DNA of 64,000 nt from Clostridium omnivorum (GCF_026012015.1 NZ_BRXR01000001.1:2167501-2231500), one strand, 5' to 3'; numbered from the stretch's first letter, positions 46,168 through 55,355 are shown. The notes: generated by a model from the sequence alone, not told the origin. Numbers and translations: made by a program.

Positions 46168-46291
46168 TGAACAATCTAATAAGTGAGGATATTTCTAGTA
46201 AATATTACTCTCAGGTCATAATGAAATCTAGACCTTTTTAAAATAGAGTTTTATCTAAACTGTATAATAAAATTATTGGGGTTGTGAGAAT

Positions 46292-46774
46292 ATGAGCTAT
46301 GCTTGGGTAGGTTTTGAGAGAGAAATAAATCCAGAAATTATTATAGATATATTAAAGGAAAAGTTTAATTTATCAAATTGCTATGAATGTAATATTTCGC
46401 AATTGGAGAGGTTTTCCAATAAGCTAAATTTCGGTTGTGCCAGCAAAAATGTATCAGTAGTTTTATATGAAGTAACAAGGAATGAAAGTGAGTTTCCTGT
46501 TATTTGGGAGTTTATTTCGTTTCCTGATTTGCATTATGGGGTAAGGGTTGATTTAGTTATAGCATATTATTTATCATCGAGCCTTAATTGTAAAACAATA
46601 ACCGATGGGACTGGCTTAGGAATTGATAGTAGTGAATACTGGGATGTTATTTTTGATAATGGAAAAGTATTTTTAGTTGATGACCTAAATACAAAATTTT
46701 ATGGCGATGGAGATAATAGATTAAAGTTTGTTAAGGAATTGGATTTACAAGAATTAATAAAAAGCTATTACTAG
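46292..46774 (+). CDS. Hypothetical protein, 160 aa
   Basis: This is a soluble protein with no family I recognise. It is rich in aromatic and acidic residues (SYAWVGFEREINPE; WEFISFPDLHYGVRVDLVIA; DDLNTKFYGDGDN). The general look is that of immunity or SUKH-like proteins, but this is not supported by a motif. GGGGTTGTGAG lies before the ATG. Confidence 0.55.
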   Translation: MSYAWVGFEREINPEIIIDILKEKFNLSNCYECNISQLERFSNKLNFGCASKNVSVVLYEVTRNESEFPVIWEFISFPDLHYGVRVDLVIAYYLSSSLNCKTITDGTGLGIDSSEYWDVIFDNGKVFLVDDLNTKFYGDGDNRLKFVKELDLQELIKSYY

Positions 46775-46836
46775 CGAACAAAAGAGGCAATTCTTGTGGT
46801 GGATAATATAAATATAGAGTTTCTAAATTTGGCTTA

Positions 46837-46920
46837 GTTCATATTTCAATGGCTAAAGTCTTCGAAGAATCCAAAGTACATTCATAGGCCTAAGATAAGA
46901 GTTATCAAAGATTTATGAAC
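46837..46920 (+). repeat. Weak intercassette palindrome
   Basis: GTTCATA (46837) and TATGAAC (46914) are perfectly complementary, with a TAGGCCTA centre between them. TAAC/GTTA outer boxes are absent. It occupies the place of an attC-like site between two co-oriented genes, but could be unrelated. Confidence 0.3.
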
Positions 46921-46995
46921 TTTTTCAGTGCGATGACTCTAATCGTAATAACCTATCAGGGTATTCATTATGAATTAAAGAAAGGTTGATATAGT

Positions 46996-47589
46996 GTGAA
47001 AGAAACAAAAGATAGATCTAAAATCGCCATTGCACTAGTACATGAGATTTATGGAATTAATAATCATATTTTAAGTATGAGTAAGAAATTTGAAGATGAA
47101 GGTTATGATGTTTATTGTATTGATTTACTAAATAACAGAACGTTTGATTATGAAGAGGCAGATGAAGCATATTCATATTTTATGAATGAAGTTGGATTTG
47201 ATAAAGCTAAGTCAAAAGTTCTAGATTGCATACATAGTATTTTTAATTATTATGAGAAGGTATATTTAATAGGTTATAGTGTTGGCGCAACGGTAGCATG
47301 GCTTTGTAGCGAAGAACAAGAGCTAATCAATGGAGTAGTAGGCTATTATGGATCAAGGATTAGAGATTATATAGCTATAGAACCTAAGGTTAAAACAGTG
47401 TTATTTTTTCCGTTAAGAGAAAAAGAATTTGATATAGATGCTTTAATACAAGTGTTAGAAGGAAAAGAGAAGGTTAGCGCATATAAATTTGAGGGATTAC
47501 ATGGCTTTGCGGATTCATACTCAAAATATTATAACAGTAAAGAAAAAGAGCTAAGTGAGAAAATATTAAATGAGTTTATTTGTGAGTAA
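46996..47589 (+). CDS. Dienelactone hydrolase family protein
   Basis: This 197-aa alpha/beta hydrolase has the nucleophile elbow GYSVGA (Ser about 97), a Glu in HEIYGIN near the N-terminus and the catalytic His in GLHGFAD. The usual acid before the His is not obvious (FFPLREKEFD). Most dienelactone hydrolases carry Cys as nucleophile; this one has Ser. The substrate is unknown. It starts at GTG 46996 with AAAGGTTGATATA upstream. Confidence 0.8.
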   Translation: MKETKDRSKIAIALVHEIYGINNHILSMSKKFEDEGYDVYCIDLLNNRTFDYEEADEAYSYFMNEVGFDKAKSKVLDCIHSIFNYYEKVYLIGYSVGATVAWLCSEEQELINGVVGYYGSRIRDYIAIEPKVKTVLFFPLREKEFDIDALIQVLEGKEKVSAYKFEGLHGFADSYSKYYNSKEKELSEKILNEFICE

Positions 47590-47742
47590 AATTTCATGTA
47601 ATAAGACAGATAACAATGCATGGGAGTTCGTGCTGGTGGGAGTGAAAACTTGGGGTAGTCCTGCATTATTAAGTAAAACAAATTAATAAATGGTTATTAA
47701 AATAGGCAATCCCAAAATATTTATTTAACAGGAGGATGAAGA

Positions 47743-48207
47743 ATGGAAGTTCAAAGATGTACAAAGGAGTGCTTTTCGGTTATAGGGAAAGAAGGTTCCA
47801 CAAATGACGGTAATGAATTTATTGAAAAGCTGTGGGCTGATGCTAATTCTCATTTTAACGAAGTGGCTGAATTAGCAAAAAAAGATGAAAAGGGTAATCT
47901 TCTTGGAATATGGGGAGCAATGTCTGATTTATCTCATTCCTTTAAACCCTGGGAGGATAATTTTACAAAAGGTCTTTATCTTGCAGGTGTTGAAGTAATA
48001 GATGATGCTGAAGCGCCAAAGGGTTGGGTGAAATGGACAATCCCATCCTATGAATATATTTATGTGAAGAACGAAAATGCTGCTACATTTGCTGATGTTA
48101 TAAAATATTTAAGCGAGAATGATATACAGCTTGTAGGTGCTGTTCACGATTTTAATTGCCCTGAAACTGGACAAGGATATATGTTTTTCCCCATACGAAA
48201 ACTATAA
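47743..48207 (+). CDS. GyrI-like/AraC effector-binding domain protein
   Basis: This 154-aa soluble protein matches the stand-alone effector-binding (GyrI-like) fold: VQRCTKECFSVIGKEG at the start, LYLAGVEVIDDAEAPKGW and the C-terminal VGAVHDFNCPETGQGYMFFP. Such proteins bind or hydrolyse small hydrophobic ligands. No DNA-binding domain is attached. AGGAGGATGAAGA precedes the ATG. Confidence 0.8.
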   Translation: MEVQRCTKECFSVIGKEGSTNDGNEFIEKLWADANSHFNEVAELAKKDEKGNLLGIWGAMSDLSHSFKPWEDNFTKGLYLAGVEVIDDAEAPKGWVKWTIPSYEYIYVKNENAATFADVIKYLSENDIQLVGAVHDFNCPETGQGYMFFPIRKL

Positions 48208-48274
48208 GAATAATCTTATGGATTGGGTTTAAGTATATATTATAAAATTATTTGTACATTTACGAGGAGGAGTA

Positions 48275-48778
48275 ATGAAAAGAAAGTTACTTTTAATTGG
48301 AATAGGCATTGTATTAGCACTTATCTTTTTTAGTAATCCAATGAAGATTGCTATTATTAGAGTAAATGTACTAGTAAAAACTGATTTAAAGGAAATAAAT
48401 ACTGTAACACCATCAACAGTTGGAAGACCTTTATTTTTAGCTATTGGCACTAATAGAAAAGGGGAAAAGACAGCAGTATGGATGAACAAACAGAGCTTTT
48501 TTAGTTATGGTGTGGAAGGAAAAGCAAGTTTAGAAAATACCATAGAAAAAGATAAAGCGATATCTATTATAAAAGAAAATAATCTATTGAACAATTTTCA
48601 ATCTATTGAGCTTCAATACTGTATGAAAAACTCTTATTTAAGAGAGGGTGCTTATTGGTACTCTGGTGATTTTTCTGGGGATAATCATAATTATAGAATT
48701 GTGTATATTGATATAGTTAATGGAAAGTATATTGTTTTAGATGATTTTGGGAAAGTGATTATTGATACAATTAAATGA
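48275..48778 (+). CDS. Hypothetical secreted or membrane-anchored protein
   Basis: This 167-aa protein has one N-terminal hydrophobic helix (residues 4-20) and a basic start (MKRKL), so it is exported or anchored. The C-terminal part (HNYRIVYIDIVNGKYIVLDD) resembles a PepSY/DUF5590-type repeat, at low confidence. GAGGAGGAGTA lies upstream. It is the last gene of the co-oriented region. Confidence 0.6.
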   Translation: MKRKLLLIGIGIVLALIFFSNPMKIAIIRVNVLVKTDLKEINTVTPSTVGRPLFLAIGTNRKGEKTAVWMNKQSFFSYGVEGKASLENTIEKDKAISIIKENNLLNNFQSIELQYCMKNSYLREGAYWYSGDFSGDNHNYRIVYIDIVNGKYIVLDDFGKVIIDTIK

Positions 48779-48815
48779 TTTATCTAATATTTAAGTTATT
48801 AGATGATTAAAATAC

Positions 48816-48855
48816 AGGGTGCTGTAAAACATTTGAAAAAGTTTTTCATCACCCT
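48816..48855. terminator. Hairpin between convergent genes
   Basis: AGGGTG (48816) pairs with CACCCT (48850), and AAAAC/GTTTT can extend the stem inside. It lies between the last accessory gene and the convergent minus-strand ORF and probably ends both transcripts. Confidence 0.55.
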
Positions 48856-48874
48856 ATTAATTTATATTTTTAAA

Positions 48875-49087
48875 TTACCTATCAGGCTTTAAATCAACAG
48901 TTTGAGTAGGTCTTTCTACATTTTTAGGAGCATCAAAATGAATAAATAAATCCTTGCTGTCTGTACCAACTAAATCAGAGCTGATGGTTAAATTGGATGA
49001 TTCAGAGGTTCCTAAAGAGCCTGTAGTTGTTGGAGTTGATAATAGTTTATCTGAATCTATTGTAGTTTTATTTGTATTTTTCTTCAT
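48875..49087 (-). CDS. Small Ser/Thr-rich hypothetical protein, 70 aa
   Basis: This hydrophilic peptide is rich in Ser, Thr and Asp (DSDKLLSTPTTTGSLGTSES), with no membrane helix. TAGGAGGTAGCT lies at the right distance before ATG 49087, which supports a real gene. The family is not recognised; small Ser/Thr-rich proteins of this type are common in sporulating clostridia. Confidence 0.5.
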   Translation of the reverse strand: MKKNTNKTTIDSDKLLSTPTTTGSLGTSESSNLTISSDLVGTDSKDLFIHFDAPKNVERPTQTVDLKPDR

Positions 49088-49280
49088 AGCTACCTCCTAG
49101 TAAAAGTTTTACTTATAGTATTCCAAAGAAACGCAAAATATATTAAAAGTATATTTATTATTAGCATTGGAGTTTTCCATCTTAATAGAAAATTCAAACT
49201 TACATATATTGTAATATAACTAGTGTTAGACTAAAATATAAATAGTTGACTATAGAAAACCTATGAAAGGGGAAGACATA

Positions 49281-51104
49281 TTGAGAAGTGCGAGAGAAGA
49301 GTATGAAAGAAGACTCAAGGCCTATACAAGACTGCTTGGTAAGCAAACTAAGAGAGTAAACACTACCAGTATTTTAAGATTAGCTGTTTTTGTAATAGGT
49401 ATTGCAATTACTGGGATACTTATATATCTTAAATATCCTTATTTAAGTATAAGCAGCCTTTTGGTAACTATGATAGTGTTTACCTTGCTAGTTGTACAGC
49501 ATAGAAAATTTAAGGATAACAAGAAGTATACTGAGACTCTAATAAAAATAAATGAAACTTCTATAAAGAGGACTGAAGGACAGTGGAAGGAATTTAAGGA
49601 CAGTGGTGAGGAGTTTCAAGATGAAGAGCACAATTTTTCTGGAGATTTAGATATCTTTGGAAGAGGATCCTTGTTTCAATGGATTAATTCGGCTGTAACT
49701 CACCTAGGCAGAATAAGCTTAAAGGATAGACTTACAGTTTTTAATGACAGCATTGAGGAAAAATATAAAATTCAGGAGGCTGTTAAAGAACTTGGCAGTA
49801 CTTTAGGTTTTAGACAAAAGTATATGGCTGAAGCTCTTATGAATAAGGACAATATGAATAATCCTGAAGTGCTTTTTAAATGGGCTGGAGAAAAACATGA
49901 GCGGTATAAAAAAACTTGGCTTAGTATTGCCACTAAAATAATGCCGCTGCTGCCTATTGGAGCACTGCTGGCTTTGCTTTTAGTACCAGGTTTTACGTAT
50001 AAGGTGCTTCTTTTAGCTATTTTAATAAATATTTTGTTTCTCTTTCCAACTAATGTGGAAAGGCAAAATGTATTAAGTGAGGTAGCTGAATATAAGAAGA
50101 GCTTAGAAAGCTATTACAAGATGGTAAGACTTATAGAAAATAAGAATTTTAAATCTGAATATTTAAATGAGCTTAAGAAGAAGCTTACTGATAGCAATGG
50201 GGTAAAAGCATCAAAGCAATTAGAGGAGCTTCAGGAAATTATTTCTTTAATATCAGATAGATCCAATATGTTTTATATAATTATAAATATTATTTTTGTG
50301 CTGGATTATCGGATTATGATAAGACTTGAAAATTGGAAAGAGAACAGTGGAAAGCATTTAGAGACTTGGATTAGAACTATAGGTGAGTTTGAAGCTCTAT
50401 CAAGTATTTCGGTTATTAGCTATGAAAATCCAAAGTGGGTAATGCCGGAATTTCTAAAGGATATAGATAAAATATCAGCAAAGGGAATGGGACATCCACT
50501 TCTGGGTGAAAAGAGAGTCTGCAATAACTTTATTATGGAGATGCCAGCTAAGGTTCTGCTAATTACAGGTTCAAATATGTCTGGAAAGAGTACACTGCTT
50601 AGAACCATAGGCATAAATCTAGTACTTTCTTATGCAGGAGCTCCAGTATGCGCTGAAAGCTTTAAGTGCCCAATAATGAAAATATATACTTGTATGAGGG
50701 TTAGTGACAACCTGGAAAAGAATATCTCCTCCTTCTATGCTGAACTTATACGCATAAGAAATATTGTTGATGCTTCCAAGAGCGATGATAAGATATTCTT
50801 CCTTCTAGATGAAATATTCAAAGGTACAAATTCCATGGATAGGCATGAAGGTGCAAGAGTGCTGATTACTCAGCTTAGCAGAGCAGGAGCTATGGGACTT
50901 GTATCCACCCATGACCTTGAACTTGGAACTTTAGAGAATGAGAGTGGTGGAAGAATCAAGAATTATCACTTTAGAGAGTACTATGAGGATGACAAGATTA
51001 AGTTTGATTATAAATTAAGACCAGGAGTGTCTACTACTAGAAATGCGCTGTACCTTATTAAGCTGGCAGGTATTGAAGTAGAAGATAATAAAAAAGGATA
51101 TTAA
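49281..51104 (+). CDS. MutS-family ATPase with N-terminal membrane segments
   Basis: This protein of about 607 aa has two hydrophobic helices at about residues 37-80 and two more at about 215-260. A helical lever region and a C-terminal MutS ATPase domain follow: Walker A GSNMSGKST, Walker B FFLLDEIFKGTNS, and THDLELG. It lacks the mismatch-recognition domain, so mismatch repair is unlikely; it resembles the uncharacterised MutS-like membrane proteins of Firmicutes. I start at TTG 49281 with AAAGGGGAAG upstream; ATG 49263 lies within that region. Confidence 0.8.
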   Translation: MRSAREEYERRLKAYTRLLGKQTKRVNTTSILRLAVFVIGIAITGILIYLKYPYLSISSLLVTMIVFTLLVVQHRKFKDNKKYTETLIKINETSIKRTEGQWKEFKDSGEEFQDEEHNFSGDLDIFGRGSLFQWINSAVTHLGRISLKDRLTVFNDSIEEKYKIQEAVKELGSTLGFRQKYMAEALMNKDNMNNPEVLFKWAGEKHERYKKTWLSIATKIMPLLPIGALLALLLVPGFTYKVLLLAILINILFLFPTNVERQNVLSEVAEYKKSLESYYKMVRLIENKNFKSEYLNELKKKLTDSNGVKASKQLEELQEIISLISDRSNMFYIIINIIFVLDYRIMIRLENWKENSGKHLETWIRTIGEFEALSSISVISYENPKWVMPEFLKDIDKISAKGMGHPLLGEKRVCNNFIMEMPAKVLLITGSNMSGKSTLLRTIGINLVLSYAGAPVCAESFKCPIMKIYTCMRVSDNLEKNISSFYAELIRIRNIVDASKSDDKIFFLLDEIFKGTNSMDRHEGARVLITQLSRAGAMGLVSTHDLELGTLENESGGRIKNYHFREYYEDDKIKFDYKLRPGVSTTRNALYLIKLAGIEVEDNKKGY

Positions 51105-51152
51105 TATCTATTAGAGAATATTAAGGTAATAAGGTTTTTAGGAGATGATTTT

Positions 51153-52193
51153 GTGGAGGAACGTGAGTTACTTAAAAGATTATGTTTAGCTAATGGACCC
51201 AGCGGCAGAGAGCACTGGGTCTATCCTGTGATTAAAGAAGCTTTTGAGCCCTTTGGAGAAGTAACCTTAAATAAAATGAATAATGTATATGTACATAAAA
51301 AGGGAAGGGGAAAAGGCAGTATAATGCTTATGGCCCATTCAGATGAAGTTTTTTTAATGATTACCGAAATAAGTGAAAACGGCTTTTTAAAATTTAAGGG
51401 CTGTGGTATTGATGTAAAGACACTTATTTCTCAAGAGGTGATAGTTCACGGAAAAGAAGAAGTTCTAGGCATTATAGGTATAAAGCCACCTCATCTTATG
51501 AATGATGAAGAGAGAAGTAAAGCTGTAACTGCAGAAGGATTATTAATAGACACAGGCTATTCTAAAGAAAAGCTAGAAAAAATAGTTAGTGTTGGAGATT
51601 TTGTTACTTTAAAAAGAGACTTTTATGAGCTTTTAAATAACAACGTAACCTGCAAGGCAATTGATGATAGGTCTGGAATTGTTGCAATGTATACCTGTGC
51701 TAAGGAACTAGAAAATGTGAACCATGATATGGATGTTTACTTTGTTGCTTCCTGTCAGGAGGAAGTAGGTCATAGGGGAGCTAAGATGTCAAGCTATGAG
51801 CTCAATCCTACCTTTGGTATAGCTATTGATGTTACCTTTGACAGTGGTGCTCTTGGAGATACAGATAGGGAAAATAAGCTTGGAGGCGGCCCGGTAATCT
51901 GTGTGGGACCTAATGTTCACCCTAAGCTTAGAAAAAAGCTGGTTGAAGCTGCTAAGGAATATAACATACCATACCAAGTAGAAGTAGAGCCAGGAAATAC
52001 AGGCACAGATGCTTGGGATATACAGATAACTAGAGAGGGTATTCCTACACTGTTAATTTCTATTCCTATAAAATACATGCATACCTCTGTGGAAATGATC
52101 AATATGGAGGATATTAAAAATACAGGAAGAATAGTTGCCAAGCTTATAGAAAAGCTAAAGGGTGATGAAGTGGAGGAACTGTTATGCTATTAG
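51153..52193 (+). CDS. M42-family metallopeptidase, paralogue 1
   Basis: This 346-aa protein has the M42 metal-site residues: AHSDEV (His), CKAIDDRSG (bridging Asp), CQEEVGHRGA (catalytic Glu then ligand Glu), AIDVTFDSG and the C-terminal KYMHTSVE (His). M42 peptidases are cytoplasmic self-compartmentalised aminopeptidases that degrade short peptides. It overlaps the next paralogue by 10 bp. The start is GTG 51153 with AGGAGA upstream. Confidence 0.9.
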   Translation: MEERELLKRLCLANGPSGREHWVYPVIKEAFEPFGEVTLNKMNNVYVHKKGRGKGSIMLMAHSDEVFLMITEISENGFLKFKGCGIDVKTLISQEVIVHGKEEVLGIIGIKPPHLMNDEERSKAVTAEGLLIDTGYSKEKLEKIVSVGDFVTLKRDFYELLNNNVTCKAIDDRSGIVAMYTCAKELENVNHDMDVYFVASCQEEVGHRGAKMSSYELNPTFGIAIDVTFDSGALGDTDRENKLGGGPVICVGPNVHPKLRKKLVEAAKEYNIPYQVEVEPGNTGTDAWDIQITREGIPTLLISIPIKYMHTSVEMINMEDIKNTGRIVAKLIEKLKGDEVEELLCY

Positions 52194-53185
52194 AAAAATT
52201 ATGTAGTGCTTCAGGTCCTTCTGGGTTTGAAGGGGACGTTAGAAACATAATTAAAGAAGAGATAAAACCATATATAGATGAAATAAAGGTAGATAGAATG
52301 GGCAATATAATTGCTCATAAAAAAGGCAATGGGCCTAAGGTTATAGTAGATGCCCATATGGATGAAGTTGGCTTTGTTATTACAGGCTATAATGAGGATG
52401 GAACTCTTAAATTCTACTCTCTTGGGGGAATAAATAATAAGGTTATCCCAAGCAAGGTGGTTTTAGTTGGTGAAAATAAGCTGCCTGGAGTTATAGGAGT
52501 AAAGCCTATACATCTTCAAAGTTCAGATGATAGAAAGAAGAACTTTTCCTATGATGATTGCTGCATTGATATAGGTTCAAATTCAAAGGAAGAAACCAAA
52601 GCACTTGTAGAGCTTGGAGATTTTGCAGTATTCCCTACTGAATTCAGCGAATTTGGAGAGGGGCTTTTAAAGGGTAAGGCTTTTGACGATAGAATGGGCT
52701 GCGCAGTTCTCATAGAACTATTAAAGGAAAACTATGACTGTGACTTGTATGCAGTGTTTAATGTTCAAGAAGAGGTTGGAGAAAGAGGTGCTTTTACAGC
52801 TGCTTATGGGGTTAAACCTGATATTGGAATAGCTCTAGAGGGAACTATCTGTGCTGACATGCCAAATATTCCAAAGCATATGAGAGCTACTGAAATAGGA
52901 AAAGGACCTGCTGTATCTATAATGGATAACACTAGTATATTTACAGAGGAGATTTCCAAGGCAATAATTAAGGTTGCTGAGGAGAAGGACATTCCTTATC
53001 AGCTAAGAAGAGCAATAGCTGGTGGAAATGACGCTGGCGCAATTCATATGTCTGGAGAAGGAGCAAAGGTAGCAACTGTGTCAGTACCTTGCAGATATAT
53101 TCATTCTTCAGTTTCGGTGGCAAGTAAAAGTGATTATGAGAATACAGTAAAGCTTATGGTTGAATTTTTAAAAACAATAAAATAA
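52184..53185 (+). CDS. M42-family metallopeptidase, paralogue 2
   Basis: This 333-aa protein has a complete set of M42 residues: DAHMDEVG, GKAFDDRMG, VQEEVGERGA, GTICADMP and CRYIHSSVS. It is the most canonical of the three copies. Its ATG lies inside the end of paralogue 1, so the two are cotranslated and may form a mixed complex. Confidence 0.92.
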   Translation: MLLEKLCSASGPSGFEGDVRNIIKEEIKPYIDEIKVDRMGNIIAHKKGNGPKVIVDAHMDEVGFVITGYNEDGTLKFYSLGGINNKVIPSKVVLVGENKLPGVIGVKPIHLQSSDDRKKNFSYDDCCIDIGSNSKEETKALVELGDFAVFPTEFSEFGEGLLKGKAFDDRMGCAVLIELLKENYDCDLYAVFNVQEEVGERGAFTAAYGVKPDIGIALEGTICADMPNIPKHMRATEIGKGPAVSIMDNTSIFTEEISKAIIKVAEEKDIPYQLRRAIAGGNDAGAIHMSGEGAKVATVSVPCRYIHSSVSVASKSDYENTVKLMVEFLKTIK

Positions 53186-53204
53186 GCGAATTTTAAATAA
53201 GACC

Positions 53205-53300
53205 TAAATACTTTTGGACAGGTACAATTTTTTTATGGGTGATTTGACCGTTAAAATCGGGATAGCTGAGTTGTCCAAAGGTCCGAGTGATAAGGAGGAT
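53205..53300 (+). other. Stem-enclosed leader before the third M42 gene
   Basis: CTTTTGGACA (53211) pairs with TGTCCAAAGG (53273) as a 10-bp stem; GATTT/AAATC forms an inner stem. The 3' tail GTCCGAGTGATAAGGAGG resembles the tails of the purE and ABC leaders (GTGCGA.GACTA.AAGGAGG). The similarity is limited to architecture and tail, so membership of the same family is uncertain. Confidence 0.4.
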
Positions 53301-53305
53301 TTATT

Positions 53306-54256
53306 ATGGATGTGATGTTAGAAAAGCTTCTTAATGCCTTTGGTGTAAGTGGGCATGAAGGGGAAGTAAGAGAAGTAATCATGGAAGAATTAAAGGGTAT
53401 AGATTGCAATGTAAAGGAAGACAAAATGGGTAACCTTATAGTGAAATTAGGTTCAGGAAATGAGAAAATAATGTTCTGTGCCCACATGGATGAGATAGGA
53501 TTAATTGCAACTTATATTGAGGATAATGGGTTTGTAAGAGTAGGCAGCGTTGGAGATTTTAAACCAGGTGATATGGTGAACAATTTTGCAATGTTTAAAA
53601 ATGGTACTATGGGAAAGATTGCTGCTGCTAAAGCAGAACCTGAAATAGGAGATATATTTATAGACTTAGGTATTAAGGGAAGAGAAGAAGTGCTAAAGGT
53701 TGTTAAGGAAGCTGATACAGCATGTTTTATTGGAGAAGCACTAGAGGTTGGTAAGAATATTATAAGTCCTGGACTGGATAACAGAATAGGCTGCTACATT
53801 CTTCTAAGAATGATAAAAGAGATAAAGGATACCAATAAAGAAGTTTATTTTGTTTTCTCAACTCAGCAGGAGCTTGGAGGAAGAGGTGCTAGAGCAGCAG
53901 CTTTTGCAATTGAACCAGATTATTGTGTAGTCATAGATTTAGAACAAGCAGGAGATGTGATTGGTGGAGAAGGAAACATAGCACTAGGAGCAGGACCCGT
54001 AGTTTCCATTATGGACAAAACACTAATTATGCACCATGAAATAAAGGAAATGCTAGACAGTGCTGCAGGCGATGATATAAAATTGCAGTATACTTATTCT
54101 ACTAGCATAACTGATGGAGGAACTATACATAAGGAAGTTGGCGGAATAAAGACTGGTGTAGTATCTGTACCTTGCAGGTATAAGCACACAGTTTCTGAAA
54201 TGGTTTGTCTAGAGGATGTAGAGGCAGTAATAAAACTATTAAAGAATTTAGTATAA
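53306..54256 (+). CDS. M42-family metallopeptidase, paralogue 3, with Gln replacing the catalytic Glu
   Basis: This 316-aa protein has CAHMDEIG (His/Asp), GLDNRIG (Asp), VVIDLEQAGD and CRYKHTVSE, so the metal site looks intact. In the catalytic pair, however, it reads TQQELGGRGA: residue 188 is Gln where the other two copies have the general-base Glu (QEE). The enzyme may be inactive or act as a structural or regulatory subunit. A separate structured leader and AAGGAGG precede it. Confidence 0.88.
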   Translation: MDVMLEKLLNAFGVSGHEGEVREVIMEELKGIDCNVKEDKMGNLIVKLGSGNEKIMFCAHMDEIGLIATYIEDNGFVRVGSVGDFKPGDMVNNFAMFKNGTMGKIAAAKAEPEIGDIFIDLGIKGREEVLKVVKEADTACFIGEALEVGKNIISPGLDNRIGCYILLRMIKEIKDTNKEVYFVFSTQQELGGRGARAAAFAIEPDYCVVIDLEQAGDVIGGEGNIALGAGPVVSIMDKTLIMHHEIKEMLDSAAGDDIKLQYTYSTSITDGGTIHKEVGGIKTGVVSVPCRYKHTVSEMVCLEDVEAVIKLLKNLV

Positions 54257-54337
54257 TATTGCTAAAGCATTAGTAATAGTTTGAGCAAAAAATTAATAAA
54301 CTTGTGCTATAAATAATGTTGAAGAAAGGTTTGCTGT

Positions 54338-54793
54338 ATGAAAAAGAAACATATAAAATGGATAGCTGTTATAGCTTGGATGATATTAATATTTGTATTT
54401 TCAAATATGCCAGGGGATGCATCTGATGAAAAGAGCAAGTTTGTTATATATATTTTTAATGCACTTGGATTGAATTTAAATAGTGTTTTTGGAAATCTAG
54501 CAGACTTTGTTGTTAGAAAATGTGCCCACTTTACTGAGTATTTTATTTTTTACATGCTGCTTTACAATGCATTTAAAGAAAATTTTCAATGGAAGAAAGC
54601 CATACTGTTTTCTATAGTTGGTGTGTTTTTATATGCCTCCTCAGATGAGTTTCACCAAAGCTTTATTCCAGGCAGAGGTCCTAGCTTTAGGGATGTTATG
54701 ATAGATACTTCCGGCGGGGCGCTGGCTATGGTAGTCATTGTGATTAGGCAAATACAAAAAAATCGTGCTAAAAAAATAAAGTATATAAAATGA
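54338..54793 (+). CDS. VanZ-family membrane protein
   Basis: This 151-aa protein has four hydrophobic segments and the VanZ-type sequence VVRKCAHFTEYFIFYMLLYN, with SSDEFHQSFIPGRGPSFRDV and DTSGGALA after it. VanZ-like proteins are linked to teicoplanin resistance and envelope functions; the mechanism is unknown. GAAGAAAGGTTTGCTGT precedes the start. It has its own strong terminator. Confidence 0.88.
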   Translation: MKKKHIKWIAVIAWMILIFVFSNMPGDASDEKSKFVIYIFNALGLNLNSVFGNLADFVVRKCAHFTEYFIFYMLLYNAFKENFQWKKAILFSIVGVFLYASSDEFHQSFIPGRGPSFRDVMIDTSGGALAMVVIVIRQIQKNRAKKIKYIK

Positions 54794-54804
54794 ATATGTA
54801 TGTA

Positions 54805-54840
54805 AAATGCTAATTGTCAATTTGACAATTAGCATTTTTT
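54805..54840 (+). terminator. Terminator of the VanZ-like gene
   Basis: AAAATGCTAATTGTCAA and TTGACAATTAGCATTTT form a 17-bp stem with almost no loop, followed by TT. It lies 12 bp behind the stop. Confidence 0.9.
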
Positions 54841-54905
54841 ACGATTGGTATGGGAAAGTATGGTATAATGTTTAGTAGTGTTTTTATTAGAAAGGAAGAG
54901 AAAGC

Positions 54906-55355
54906 ATGTTTATTCAGCATATAGAGTGCGGCAATAAAATTGAAGACATTGAATATAGAGAGAGAATAGGTGCATATGCACTAATTGTTAATTCAGATAA
55001 TAAAATTGCTTTAGTTAGAAGGGATAATAACTATTTCCTGCCAGGAGGCGGAGTTGAGAATGATGAGACTTATGAAGAATGTTTAAAAAGAGAATGCTCA
55101 GAGGAAATAGGCTACAATTTAGAGCTAATAGAGTATATTGGAAAGTTGTCTCATTATACTAAATCTATTAAACACAACGAATACTTAAAATTAGTTGGAC
55201 ATTTTTATATAGGAAAGTTATTAGTTAAGAACGATTTAAAAATCGAAGAAGATCATGAACTTATTTGGATTCCAATTAAGGAGTCTTCAGATAAAATGCA
55301 GGAAGAATTTCAGGCACATGCTATAAGGGAATATATAAAGCAGCAAAAAATATGA
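54906..55355 (+). CDS. Nudix hydrolase
   Basis: This 149-aa protein has a complete Nudix box, GGGVENDETYEECLKREC followed by SEEIGY (residues about 47-70), preceded by KIALVRRDNNYFLPGG. It probably hydrolyses a nucleoside diphosphate derivative; the exact substrate is not predictable. GAAAGGAAGAGAAAGC precedes ATG 54906. It is monocistronic. Confidence 0.87.
   Translation: MFIQHIECGNKIEDIEYRERIGAYALIVNSDNKIALVRRDNNYFLPGGGVENDETYEECLKRECSEEIGYNLELIEYIGKLSHYTKSIKHNEYLKLVGHFYIGKLLVKNDLKIEEDHELIWIPIKESSDKMQEEFQAHAIREYIKQQKI

Noticed and set aside
46927-46938. AGTGCGATGACT match to the tail of the pur leader elements in the accessory region
   Set aside because: Only 11-12 bases match, no stem or AAGGAGG follows, and it is not next to a gene start; probably chance.
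47607-47672. Short palindrome AATGCAtGG/CCtGCATT behind the dienelactone hydrolase gene as an attC-like site
   Set aside because: AGATAAC is present at the left, but the right end lacks GTTA and the L boxes cannot be recognised.
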